A stretch of DNA of 64,000 bases. Origin: Roridomyces roridus (lineage: Eukaryota > Basidiomycota > Agaricomycetes > Agaricales > Mycenaceae). The DNA lies in assembly GCA_029378245.1 (NCBI GenBank), contig JARKIF010000011.1, positions 1,240,001 through 1,304,000 on the forward strand, in the 5' to 3' direction. The first letter of the stretch is position 1. The number at the start of each line of letters is the position of its first letter. The notes under the pieces are model-generated. The model saw only the letters and a program-made list of their open reading frames with translations. It ran no database searches and had not been told where the DNA came from. The translations under genes were made by a program, and so were the position numbers. Shown piece by piece: positions 51,817-61,817 of the stretch.

Positions 51817-52496
51817 TCACGAAGGGACGGAGGGAGTCAAATAATTGCCGAACCTTTAGGTTTGGCCTTAACAAGAATTCCTTGTCCCGTGGTTAGTGGC
51901 TGTGTCGGCGCTTAATGGGCGCTTTTCTGTAATGCCTAGTAGAACTTGTCCGTGGTTAGTGGCTGTGTATGCCGGTGTTTCTCTTATTTGCCGATTTACA
52001 GAACTGCAAAAAAAGGTTCGGCCCTCGCCGCTTGCGGCATCATCCGTACTCATTTGATAAATACACAAAGATTTGTACCCATGATATGTTGAATGTCTTC
52101 GAACTACTTCTTGTCTTTCTCCCGCCGCTCCTGGATCACTACATTGTGAAGCCGACATCACCGGCACACGCGAAAAATGAGCATCACATCAGTCCATCCG
52201 ACATCATAATAAGTCGCCTCCTGAATAGAATGGAGAAGATCACAGGCAACGGCGTATCGCAAGTCGAGATGAGTATGCAACCAAAATTATGCAGGGAACG
52301 GCTGGGAACGGCCAAACCAGCGCCTCGTCCAACATCCGACATCCAACGTTGAACTTGAACTAACCTTGCAGTTGCCGAGTATCCCACATCCAAAGTGCGC
52401 ACAAAGAGATATATGTAACATTCCCAAAAAAGAAACACATTAAATTAAAGATGTATCCAAACCGCCAAAGCCGACGTCATTCGTCCGTTGAACCGT
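51817..52496. other. Intergenic with short direct repeat
   Basis: A 24-25-bp direct repeat (CTTGTCCCGTGGTTAGTGGC and neighbours) occurs at 51881-51905 and 51945-51968. The near-palindrome GCCGAACCTTTAGGTTTGGC at 51847-51866 also occurs at 20684. No gene seen. Confidence 0.5.
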
Positions 52497-53317
52497 TCAA
52501 GGGCAGTAGCTGTCGCCGAATTCAACCCATGCATTCCAAGGGGCAAGAACGGTCACTCACATGACGGTATAATCCCCACTGGGCCCAACACGCGTGGCCT
52601 GGTCAACGGGGCCGGTTCCGCCGCAGGTGCCCGAGGTGTCGCCGGGGCGGTAGGCCTCGTTACATGGGCAGTTGACGTCTGTGCAGATCACCGAGTTACC
52701 GTCGGGGGCGATGATTTTCTGCGGCTGTGATTGCAGAAAGAAAAGGTCAATTGACGTAGGGAGAGGGGAATTGAGATGCGTACGACGGAGTAGCCTTGGA
52801 TGTTGCTGATGTCGTAGTCGCTGCAGCAATAGTTTAGTTGACCCTTGACGTGGGCGGACGGGGCAGAGAAAGAGACGTACGTGTTGCCGTTAATGAGCGA
52901 CGAATCGAAGTTCCACTCGGTCATTGAGCAGGAAGCTTCGCCGAAAGCGACTGGAAAAACGTGTGAGCTTTGGGATGATGAAACAATTGGGAAACGTGGA
53001 CGTACTGCCGCCGAAGCAGTCGTTCTGGCATCCAGAGTTTGGGGGACGGTCGCAGATACGTCCTGTCAGAAGCTATAAGTAGAACGTCGGAAGGAGAGGA
53101 AGGAGCCCGCACCGTTCCATCGCGAAGGAACGACGAGGTTCCAGCTACCGCCAGCCGGGAGATCGGGGATTGCAGGCCCGGTGTAATCCACGCCGTTGTG
53201 CGGGAAGTTGCTAAGCGTCAGGCCAACACCCCAGGCGCAGTTGTTGCGCAGAGTGATGGTGTGTGCGTTGGCGCCGGCTACGGTGAGGAGGGAGGTGACG
53301 AGGATGGCGGTGAACAT
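52497..53317 (-). CDS. Thaumatin-like (osmotin-type) secreted protein
   Basis: Multi-exon from ATG 53317 to stop 52497 (I-Y-C-P end). Signal peptide (I-L-V-T-S-L-L-T-V-A-G-A-N-A), then H-T-I-T-L-R-N-N-C-A-W-G-V-G-L-T-L-S. Next are A-G-G-S-W-N-L-V-V-P-S-R-W-N-G-R-I-C-D-R, G-C-Q-N-D-C-F-G-G and E-A-S-C-S-M-T-E-W-N-F. Then Y-D-I-S-N-I-Q-G-Y-S-V, C-P-C-N-E-A-Y and G-T-C-G-G-T-G-P. The R-W-N-G-R and D-Y-D-I-S-N-I-Q-G-Y elements are the thaumatin core (D-x-x-x-V-D-G-Y in plants). Fungal members are wall-associated and may bind or cut beta-glucan. Five exons join in phase. Neighbouring genes are also secreted proteins. Confidence 0.85.
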
Positions 53318-54381
53318 GGTCAAAGAAGTTGGTGGAAGAGGGGTGAAGGAAGAAGTGGATAGCGACGTCCCCGCAACCCTACTTACTTATAATGACCGTC
53401 TGACTCAGTCACATCAAGTTATCTCAACAACGGGTCGGACCTGATCGACGCGCATGGGTGAGGGCAGCTGATGATCCTTGTGTTCGCCACCGTTTCAACT
53501 CAGGTTGAACTATGAGCGCATGTGTCAATTCCTGGGCTTTCAGGTGGTCGAGTACAATATCTGTGCCTGAATTTTCTGCCCGAACCCTCTCCCTCTTCTC
53601 CACCACCGGTCTCGAGTCCGACTACATGGGGATTTTCGAGGATCGCCCGCTTCGAGGCCCGAAGCTCGCATGGCTCGACATCAAAGGAGATCCGATTATC
53701 ACCGCACCCCGGCGCTCTGTGCCGTCCAACATCTCCCACGTGCGCGTGGTTGAACAAGATCCTAGTCCTCCGATAGCCTCCGATGGCGGGCGTTAGAGGA
53801 CTGGAATCCATCAGTTCCCCCTCCCCGCTAGGAACGACTTGCGCTGCGCTTCGGAGTGCGCTATCGTAGGGATACAGCCAAGAGCCAGCGCGGCGCGAGG
53901 ATTCGCAATCCCTCGAATCCCTCGACGGCGCGTACACGAGGAGTTCATATCGCAATTCTGAAAAGTTGTACAGATCGTCCAACGTGAATGCTGCCAGATC
54001 CAATCTCACGCGGCAGAAGTGAGGCACGGAGATAATGAGCCGGTAACTCTGCCGAGTCCACCGTAATCGCCACATGATTGATCTCGCCCATCTCCGCCAT
54101 CATCTCCGTCCATGCTTTCGTCAGTCCAAGTCCCCGGTTTTCCTACAAATCTTGACGCAAAGGAGAGGACAATGCTGTCGGAATGCCTCTGATATCGGAT
54201 AAGGAGCACCACGCCGCGGCCGCGGAACCTTTACAATCTCAACCACACGTTCGGGGGTGATGAAAGTTGTAACTGAAACTGATGGCCGCTCTTCCACTTT
54301 CTTCTGGTGCTGACACACCCAAGGCCGCTGTAGGACTGTTCCTAGTCCGCAAAGATTAGAGTCTAGAGGGATGAGAACCGC
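53318..54381. other. Intergenic with F-box-tail-like frame
   Basis: The plus-strand frame 53512-53796 reads I-S-V-P-E-F-S-A-R-T-L-S-L-F-S-T-T-G-L-E and L-R-G-P-K-L-A-W-L-D-I-K-G-D-P, which looks like the last part of an F-box/LRR-type protein. No start domain is found nearby, so it is probably a gene remnant. The rest shows nothing recognisable. Confidence 0.3.
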
Positions 54382-54388
54382 ATAAAAA
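54382..54388 (+). promoter_or_regulatory. TATA-like element, glycopeptide gene 2
   Basis: ATAAAAA 55-61 nt upstream of the ATG at 54443. The leader TCGTTCCTGGAATT that follows is shared with the copy at 56150. Confidence 0.5.
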
Positions 54389-54442
54389 GACGCGGCGCGT
54401 CGTTCCTGGAATTGAGAACTTCTTCGTTCCTTCTCTTCCATC

Positions 54443-55201
54443 ATGTTGTTCGCCGCCACCTTCGCTTTCCTCGCCCTCGCCGTCTCTTCCGTCAGTGCTG
54501 AACAGCACATTGTTTCCTTCGACAACCGATGCGGATTCGGAACTGTGGGTAGCGTTCCGCCCATATCTCGGTTGTTTATTCTGACGGCGGAACCGGAATA
54601 ATAGCCTACGCTGATCGGCCAAGGGGGTCAAGTCCTCTCCACTGGAGGTGAACACCTTCTCCGATAGTGGTTTCCTCACGAATCATCGCTGACTGCCCCG
54701 CTCAGGCGCCTATGTTTCCCCCGGGGCTCTGATTGGTGCCATCGCGTACCTCCAGACCGGTGCGTAGACCCTGCACACTTCCGTGCTGAACAACTTTCTG
54801 ACGTTGGATTATCTAGGATCCTGCGGCTTCAACGGCGATGGTTGCACCATGGTTGAGACCACCCTCCGTAACCCTCCTAGCCCCGGTGCCGGCTCGAGCA
54901 CGGATCTCACCCTCATTGCCCCGTACATCTCGTCATTCTTTTACCGGGCCCTTGATCTGACTGTCTCTATCTAGGCACGCCTTCTCGGTGACCACCGGTT
55001 TCGGTTACTACAACGGCTGTGACGGCGCCGGCGCGGACTGCAACAACGCCAACTGCAACACTGCCTTCCATGTTTTCAACGACAACCAGGTCCAGGTGCA
55101 GTGTGAAGCCAACAATGTTAACTTGGTCGTACGTCCTGTTTTCTTTGGGAGTCCTTTCCCCAAACTCATCAATCTGCGTACAGATTACCTTCTGTCTTTA
55201 G
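54443..55201 (+). CDS. Small secreted glycopeptide-type protein 2
   Basis: Exons 54443-54544, 54605-54647, 54706-54759, 54817-54922, 54975-55128 and 55184-55201 give 158 residues. A signal peptide (F-L-A-L-A-V-S-S-V-S-A) precedes H-I-V-S-F-D-N-R-C-G-F-G-T-P-T-L-I-G. Then come Q-V-L-S-T-G-G, G-A-I-A-Y-L-Q-T-G-S-C-G-F-N-G-D-G-C-T-M-V-E-T-T-L, N-P-P-S-P-G-A-G-S-S-T-D and P-H-A-F-S-V-T-T-G-F-G-Y-Y. The end has N-G-C-D-G-A-G-A-D-C, C-N-T-A-F-H-V and N-L-V-I-T-F-C-L. It is the intact paralogue of the genes at 40812 (minus) and 56150, and about 950 bp from the latter. Even cysteine number suggests disulfides. Role unknown; secreted. Confidence 0.82.
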
Positions 55202-56083
55202 ATTTGTCTGTACTATCTTCTTCTTTGTCTACGTACGGCTACAATGGGAACTATTGGAATGGTTAATGAATGCCTCACCCGTGTTGAAGCCTCGAATGCC
55301 TGGGAAGAGATAATAATACTGCAAGTTGTAGGTTCGAAATCGGAGGTGTCTGCTGCTGCGCCATGTTACAAATCAAAGGCTCGGGTCAATCGTAGACTGA
55401 TGAATCGTCGGCGAACAGCCCCCAAACCGTCTCTGGTGGATCAGCTCGGCAAGAATACCCTCTCGACTCGGTTCCAACTTGGCTCTCAAATGGTCGAGGA
55501 TCGCCAATGGATGGCCCGCGTGGACATAAGTTGAAGCTATTGGACGCCCGACGTTGGAATCGGCGGATCGGCAATCACTTGATTATCCAGCGCAGATCCA
55601 TGACTACGCCGCACCCGCTGCACAGTGGGCGTCGGCTTTCGGCTCCAGCACATATGAACTTGAACAAGGTGATTTCAGTTGAAGAATACAACCCTGAACA
55701 CATGGGAACTTGGAATGCAATTTCTCAAGGCCCAAGGGCGCATCAACACGAAGGGGATCTTGCGACCGCAGACGACCTCCTACAACCTCCCGCCGCGGGA
55801 GAAGCAAGACACCAAGATCTGATCATCTGCGAGCCGACCCTTTCGCAGTATCGCGTCGGAATGCAGACCATAGTTCCGTCAGATGCTATCGCACGGCACT
55901 GGATGAGCAATCCATGTTTGCTCGAGAATGTTGCCAGGAACGTACTACTCGGCAGAAAACTTACGTGTGTACCTTACAACCACACCCGCGAGCGTGATAC
56001 AAGTTGAAACTGAAACTGATGGCGCTTTTCCACACTGGACGAGGCGCTCGCCCGTTTCTGGACCTGTGCAGACGGATTCGACC
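55202..56083. other. Intergenic, no gene seen
   Basis: Between two glycopeptide-type genes. Open frames are short; no repeat recognised. Confidence 0.45.
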
Positions 56084-56090
56084 ATAAAAA
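56084..56090 (+). promoter_or_regulatory. TATA-like element, glycopeptide gene 3
   Basis: ATAAAAA 60-66 nt upstream of the ATG at 56150; the following leader is homologous to that of gene 2. Confidence 0.5.
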
Positions 56091-56149
56091 GCCGCGTCGC
56101 TTTCGTTCCTGGAATTCAGAACTTCCTCCCTGTTCTTCTTCGCTCCATC

Positions 56150-56566
56150 ATGTTGTTCTCCGCCGCCTTTGCTTTCCTTGCCCTCGCCGTGTCCACCGTC
56201 AGCGCCGAGACGCACACTGTTACCTTCGACAACAGGTGCAATACCGGAACCGTGTGTACCTTTCCTCCAGCTTTCCCGGTTGTTGATTCTGACGGCAAAA
56301 TAATAGCCTACGCTGATCAGCAACACTGGTACAGTCCTCTCCACCGGAGGTCAGCCACCTTCTCGATCGCTTTACTCTCACTCACTGGAAACCACTACAC
56401 AGGTGCCTACACCACCAACGCCGCTCTCTTCGGCGCGATTGCGTACCTCCAGACCGGTGGCTGCGGTTTCAACGGGGACCACTGCACCATGGTCGAGATC
56501 ACGCTGCGTAACCCCCCGAGCCCCGGCGCCGGCTCCAGCGTTGATCTCACCCTCATTCCCCCGTAG
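56150..56566 (+). pseudogene. Glycopeptide-type gene 3, truncated at a rearrangement junction
   Basis: The 5' part is very close to gene 2: signal peptide F-L-A-L-A-V-S-T-V-S-A, H-T-V-T-F-D-N-R-C, G-A-I-A-Y-L-Q-T-G-G-C-G-F-N-G-D-H-C-T-M-V-E-I-T-L and N-P-P-S-P-G-A-G-S-S-V-D-L-T. The third intron of gene 2 (after L-Q-T-G) is precisely absent here. Homology stops after L-I-P-P at the donor of the next intron (56563-56566). The exon for P-H-A-F-S-V onward is missing and replaced by the end of the DUF6589 gene. The chance stop there would give a protein about 80 residues long when spliced. Confidence 0.72.
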
Positions 56567-56569
56567 GCC

Positions 56570-59205
56570 TTACCCTTCCAGACGATCCCACGTGGAGGAC
56601 ATCCCTTTCAACTGCAAAAGGGTCTATAACTCGTCAGGGTCGCAACTCAAGAGTAGATCAAACGGCTCAACCTTGAGATATCCGATTAGATGTTCAATAT
56701 TCATGTCTACACCCATGCAATGTCCTGGCCCCTGACCTGAGATGCAGATAATCATATTGTCGCGCATGATGTCTCTACGACGCCGTCAGCCAGAACTAAT
56801 ATCCAGCGGGAGACCTACGCAAATTCAGGCGTCCATATGTGCTTCAAGTTCTGGATGAAATGCAAAATTTCAGTGCAATATTTGTTGCAACCAGAACCGC
56901 GGAACATCATGGTCAAGTGAGGGAGCAATACCTCAACCCGTCCGAAATCCCCATCTGAAATCGCACGAATTAGAACAGCAACCATGAGCAGATCCCGTGT
57001 CAGTAGCCTGAGATTATGGTGTGCGACATCGTCACTAGGATCATCTGAGACTCCGTGGGGTCGAGACGATCCTGCAGCTTGAAGGTTTTCCGTCTCTGAA
57101 CCCGAATCTGAGGCGGAATCTTCATCCTCCGATGGTGCTGCGTCGGCCTCGGTGCATTCAACGTCGGGCAAGGGAGTGGCGCATTTGTGGAGAATATGTG
57201 CAGCAGTGGAGCGAAGCCTTTCAGCAGTTGGTTTAGACTGGGCAAATAATTCGAGGGTTGCAAAGCCGCACTCGCGCATCCACGCATTCAGCACGAGACC
57301 GTCAAGCACCTGCATCAACGCAGCGAGGAGGGTGTGGTAGTCCGGCTGCTCGCCACCCAGGCGAGCCTTCTCCATGAGAAGGAAGAAATATGCGAGACTA
57401 CCGGCGTTGTTGACGCTGCCCCGGTGAGTATGGAGAATGGCCCACACTAAATTCAAACACAGATGAAAGAGACCGAGCCCAAGCTGCAGGATCTCGCGAC
57501 GCTCCCAGGCGTCCACGTCTTTCGCCCGTAGAAGTTGAGCAGAACGAATGCGGGCGTTGGTGAGCTGATCGTGGACGCCGGGGATTACGTGCTTGCCCAG
57601 AGACTCGGGGTCCCTTTTGAGTTGGCCCGTGTAGACCTCGTCTTGGAAAAGGAGATTACCACGTGTGGTCGCCTCTTCCGTCGTCGATGCACGGACAGGG
57701 CATTGTGGGGTGGTGTAGTTCGCGGGATATGGTCGCAGAGGTGCGTGTTGGAGATGTGGAAATTTGAGTAGATCCCGGAATCCGTCGATATGCCTGCCCC
57801 GCAGTGAATAAGGACGATCACCAATTGGTCGTGAAAAGATTTGAGCGACTGGACGGATGGACGGATATCACGATTGAACTCGAGACCCTTGAACTTGTGG
57901 AGTCTTTTCATGATCGGAGTGATGAGCATGTGCTCCCATTTTGCATTGCGCAGGCCGCACAACACGGCAAAAGTTCCAGATGTGACCTTCGCGGGTCCAC
58001 TCGCGCCACGCTGTTCGACAAAGATGGACGTGCTGATGTTCACGTTGTCGTAGTTGAAACTATGTGGGCGCTTCGACATCTCCATTGCTTCCTCCACGCA
58101 GCGATCTGCCGTCAGAGCTATGTGCTTGAGCACAGAATCGTAGGATACCGAGAGTCCGCAGCGGAACGCAGCATCTATGGTCTGACGTGCGGTACCTGTA
58201 GACCAAAGGAATAACCCGAATGTGGCTTGAAAAGCAAGACAGTTGTGGGACCGTTGATAGAGCAGCTGCTGCGTAACAACTTTGCAAAGCTGAGCGGGAA
58301 GCATTAATACCAGACCCTCGGCGGAGGATGATAAGTACCTTCTCTGGCGTCTTGAGCGTGTTATGAAGCCGAGCGCGCTTGCTCTGCGCAACTGCCGTGA
58401 GGATTTGGGTCACAAATGGACTACTGTCCTCTGGCTCGTCCCACAGATCCATGAATTCCGGCGTCACAGCTTGAATTCCGGAAAGAACAGATTTGTCGTG
58501 CCGCGTCTCCATCTCATCCGCGACGAGGCTACACGCAAATTCACGAACATGCGGCTCCATGCAGTTTAGAAGCTTCTCCTTCCCTTTGGCGTGGGCGAGA
58601 ATACTGTCAATGAGAGATCCGAGCTTCGTGCTGCCGTCGCGGTAGAGATGCCGACGGTAGCCTTCATAAGCTGCGTCTTCAGGATCCAGAATCTGGAGCA
58701 ATATGTCAATGGGGGATAGTCGATCCTGTCTTAGACCGTCAAGTAGTGCGTGTATTTTAGTGTAGCTGTCCGTCGTACGATGACGACACGAAACAAATGA
58801 ATCTTGGTCGACACCCTCGAACTCGGGATCGATGGGTTGGAGAGGAGGGGATTCAGTATCATCCATCGCATCCGACGCATGCTCCCCTGGATGTGAGGAC
58901 GACGGAAGCGCGTATTGAGATGACTCAGATTGTACGCGGCTGGGAGCAGAGAGGCGGCGAACTAAAGAAACAGGTGTGATTGGAGGGCGAAAGGTGAAAT
59001 TGGATGAAGAAAGGGGTGTTTCGGGAGTCGCTGGCACGAAGGGCACCTGGCTTGGTGCCGCAGGTGTCCATGCGCTTGTGTCATGCGAGGAGAACGAGCT
59101 GGTGCCCGGGATTGGGGTCCTCCGGGGTCTTATTAGGCGACTAGTTGGGTGTGGAATGCTCGCGGCCTGCTCCCTAAGCCTCTGAAGGGTCTCCCGAAGG
59201 TCCAT
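56570..59205 (-). CDS. DUF6589-domain protein, 3'-truncated
   Basis: From ATG 59205: a Ser/Pro-rich N-terminus, then D-P-E-D-A-A-Y-E-G-Y-R and a 49-nt intron (58339-58291). Next are L-Y-Q-R-S-H-N, F-L-W-S-T-G-T-A-R-Q-T-I-D-A, F-N-Y-D-N-V-N-I-S-T-S-I-F-V-E-Q-R-G. Then D-Q-L-T-N-A-R-I-R, L-G-L-G-L-F-H-L-C-L-N-L-V-W-A-I-L, A-N-I-M-R-D-N-M-like A-D-I-M-R-D-N-M, M-N-I-E-H-L-I-G-Y-L-K and T-W-D-R-L-E-G. This order is the DUF6589 family, multicopy in mushrooms and suspected to be transposon-related. There is an apparent one-base frame break near 57785. The gene ends after W-D-R-L at 56575, where it meets the truncated glycopeptide gene. Probably non-functional or at least shortened. Confidence 0.8.
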
Positions 59206-59985
59206 TAACGGTGAGGATAGCGGTAGAAGGCAAAAGATGTATATTCACGTGTTGATTACATGAGCTACCATATATGGTATACCGCGCTACTCGACGGATC
59301 ACGACCAGATCGACCAGCCTGTCTATCGACATTTCATAGACAGGATGGTTACGAGCCTACCCCGTGCCTAGCGCTAGGCATCTGGCTAGCCAAGTGTGAG
59401 TTGCAACTCCAACTTGATCTCGTTCCATTCCATGAATCATTAATTCAGTAATTTTGTGGTAAGTATTCGAATTCGAGTGACGGACGCAAGAGAACAGGGA
59501 TTCGGAACCATTGCTTGCTCTCGAGATTCTGGCGAGAGAGACGCAGGGGCGGTGGAGAAGGTCGTGACTTGTGAGGGGGGCCAAGGATCACGAATGATTC
59601 ACGATGAGGATGGGAAAACTGAAACGCAGTGGCGGTTCACCTGGAAAGTTCAAATTGAAATTGTGCAAAGATAAATAGAACCTCGAACGAATTTTCCGTG
59701 TCTCCTGTCACGCACATGAGAGCGGCGTCTGTGATCAAGTACCGACTTTTGTGTTGAGTCAAACGGAGCGAGGCTCGAGCTGGTGGGGTCGTTTGACGGC
59801 CAAGCACGGAGATTGTTTCAAGTGGTTGTTCAAATGTAAATTTGAAGCATGGGGGCCGAGGGCCGACACGATAGACCAATTGTATATACAAAAACCTACA
59901 CACGTTGAGCGGAATCAATGAATCGAAAAGACGTACATACATACAGGTCGTTTTAATAGATCCATCCCAGCGCCCGCCCACTCAC
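59206..59985. other. Intergenic, no gene seen
   Basis: Upstream of the DUF6589 gene and downstream of the F-box gene. No recognisable feature. Confidence 0.45.
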
Positions 59986-61211
59986 TCACACCTGCTCCAC
60001 AAATCTCACCTTGAACCTCACAGCTGGAGGAAGGAGCGCTACAAACGCCACCTCCAAATGCTCGCGGAACCAACTCCGCGCACCTCCCCATTTCCCGTGA
60101 AACTCGAGACCCTCCAACCCAGATTCAGATCCGACCTCGTACAAGCTGATCGTGTCCACAAGCGCAAGGATCACCGAGTCCATGTGCGCGGGTGTATGCG
60201 CATCCGCAAGACAGCAGGTGTCTACATCGAGTACCAAGACGCGCACGCCGGTGGGTTGGAGGCGACGTAAAAGCACGTGGAGCGAGGGTGAGATGTCTAG
60301 CAGCCAAAGACGACCTGGGCGTTGTCTCTGGGGGATAAATCGGATTAGACCAGAAATTTGTACGGTAGTGAGTGCTGTGCAGAAGTCGAGCCCGCCGCCC
60401 TCTGTTAATTTGCCTGATTGGTGGTCAGTACCCTGGAAGAACGGAGGACGGAGAGCGAACCAGGGAGATCAGAAGCAATTGCGACGTCACTGAAACTTAG
60501 GCGGAGGTCGTGGATATGCGGGCCAAGCGATTTGAGCGCCCGTGAAACTCCCTCTGCCACAAGGTCCGGATGGAATCCCGAAAGCTCGAGCGACAAGCAA
60601 CGTGAAGCGACTCGCGGCGTCGAAATGAGCCAATCAACGAGCACGGTGCTGGCGAAACACACTCCGTCCATAGCCACCTCCTCCAATTCCGTCGCCACGA
60701 GGCTGGAAATTGCCATGGGGGACGCCGGGAAGAAGGGGCGTTCGTTTCGGCGGATTGTGCCTAGCCGAAATTGTTTGAGCATCGGTAGGCGGGATATGAA
60801 GCGATGGAGCTGAGGAATGGGTGGAGCGTGGGCTATGCGCAGTTTCAGGGCGGTGACGGAGGGCAGGGTCGGTACCAAGTCGTATGGTACCTCCCTCATC
60901 ACGATGGCGAGCCCCTCAAGGCGGGAGAATTGAGATAGATGTGTGATTAGTTGGGTTGTTTTGCTTTCCGAGGATAAGAGTACGAGCTCGAGGGCCCAGA
61001 CTGTGGAGAAGAAAGTGTTGTGAGGGGATGAGAGGAGAGATAGGAATCGGTCGACATCGGCGTCTTTGATCTTGAGGTAGCGGTATAGAGGGGACCTGCT
61101 GGCTGGGAGCCAGGTGCGGCAGACGAGGCCAGATGCTCGCAGGGAGCGCAGATCGTCGTCGAGGTGTGAAATGATTACATCGGTTAGCTCGGGTGGGAGA
61201 CTCGAGGTCAT
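59986..61211 (-). CDS. F-box/LRR-like protein
   Basis: Exons 61211-60461 and 60413-59986 join in phase 1 over a 49-nt intron (392 residues). The N-terminal L-P-P-E-L-T-D-V-I-I-S-H-L-D-D-D-x-x-S-L-R-A-S-G-L-V-C-R-T-W is an F-box. Leucine-rich segments follow (A-L-E-L-V-L-L-S-S, L-E-G-L-A-I-V-M, L-P-M-L-K-Q-F-R-L-G). The C-terminal part is L-T-E-G-G-G-L-D-F-C-T-A-L-T-T-V-Q-I-S-G-L-I, ending W-F-R-E-H-L-E-V-A-F. This is the common Agaricomycete orphan F-box layout: Skp1 binding plus a fast-evolving substrate domain. Reading past the donor would add a premature stop, which supports the intron. Substrate unknown. Confidence 0.85.
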
Positions 61212-61817
61212 GCTGGAAATCTCGTTCAGCGGGTGGTATTTGGAATCATGTGAAAGTAGTTTAGCTCACAGAATGAAATAGAGACTAATGAGGAGCACTG
61301 TGAATGGATGCAGATGTGGGAGCTGGCAAGACGGAATCGAGTCACGCGGCAAGGCAGTGCAGCACCGCCACGACCGATCCGTCAGCGGTTGTGATTGCGC
61401 TCGGCTCGGATCAACTTCAGCTTGCTGGTACTGCAGACCCCAGCCGACCAAACTCGAGCAGGACCCGATGATATGCATTTCTGCTTCGGCATCCTCCCGG
61501 CAGAGCCAGGCCGGAATATCAATCTCTCGTTCGAATCGAGGCTGGCCAATTGCGCCAAGCGTTATAGAGTGTGTGTCTACTTTTTTCACCGAAGTCTCCA
61601 TCAGCGGCCTTGTGGTGGCCATTTGGCGGCGAATCGCAGCTTGGAAACACTTTCACTAACTACCTGAGGTTTACAGTCGGACATGTCAAGAGAATAAACT
61701 CAAAACAACCTCACTTTCACCCCCGACCGAGTTGATGCGGGGGGAAGGTAACTCTGTACCGTAAGATTAATTATTGCTATAAGTATATAGACGGCAGGGC
61801 CAAGACATTCAGAGCAT
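61212..61817. other. Intergenic, no gene seen
   Basis: Short promoter of the F-box gene and the 3' flank of the acyltransferase gene. Confidence 0.45.
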
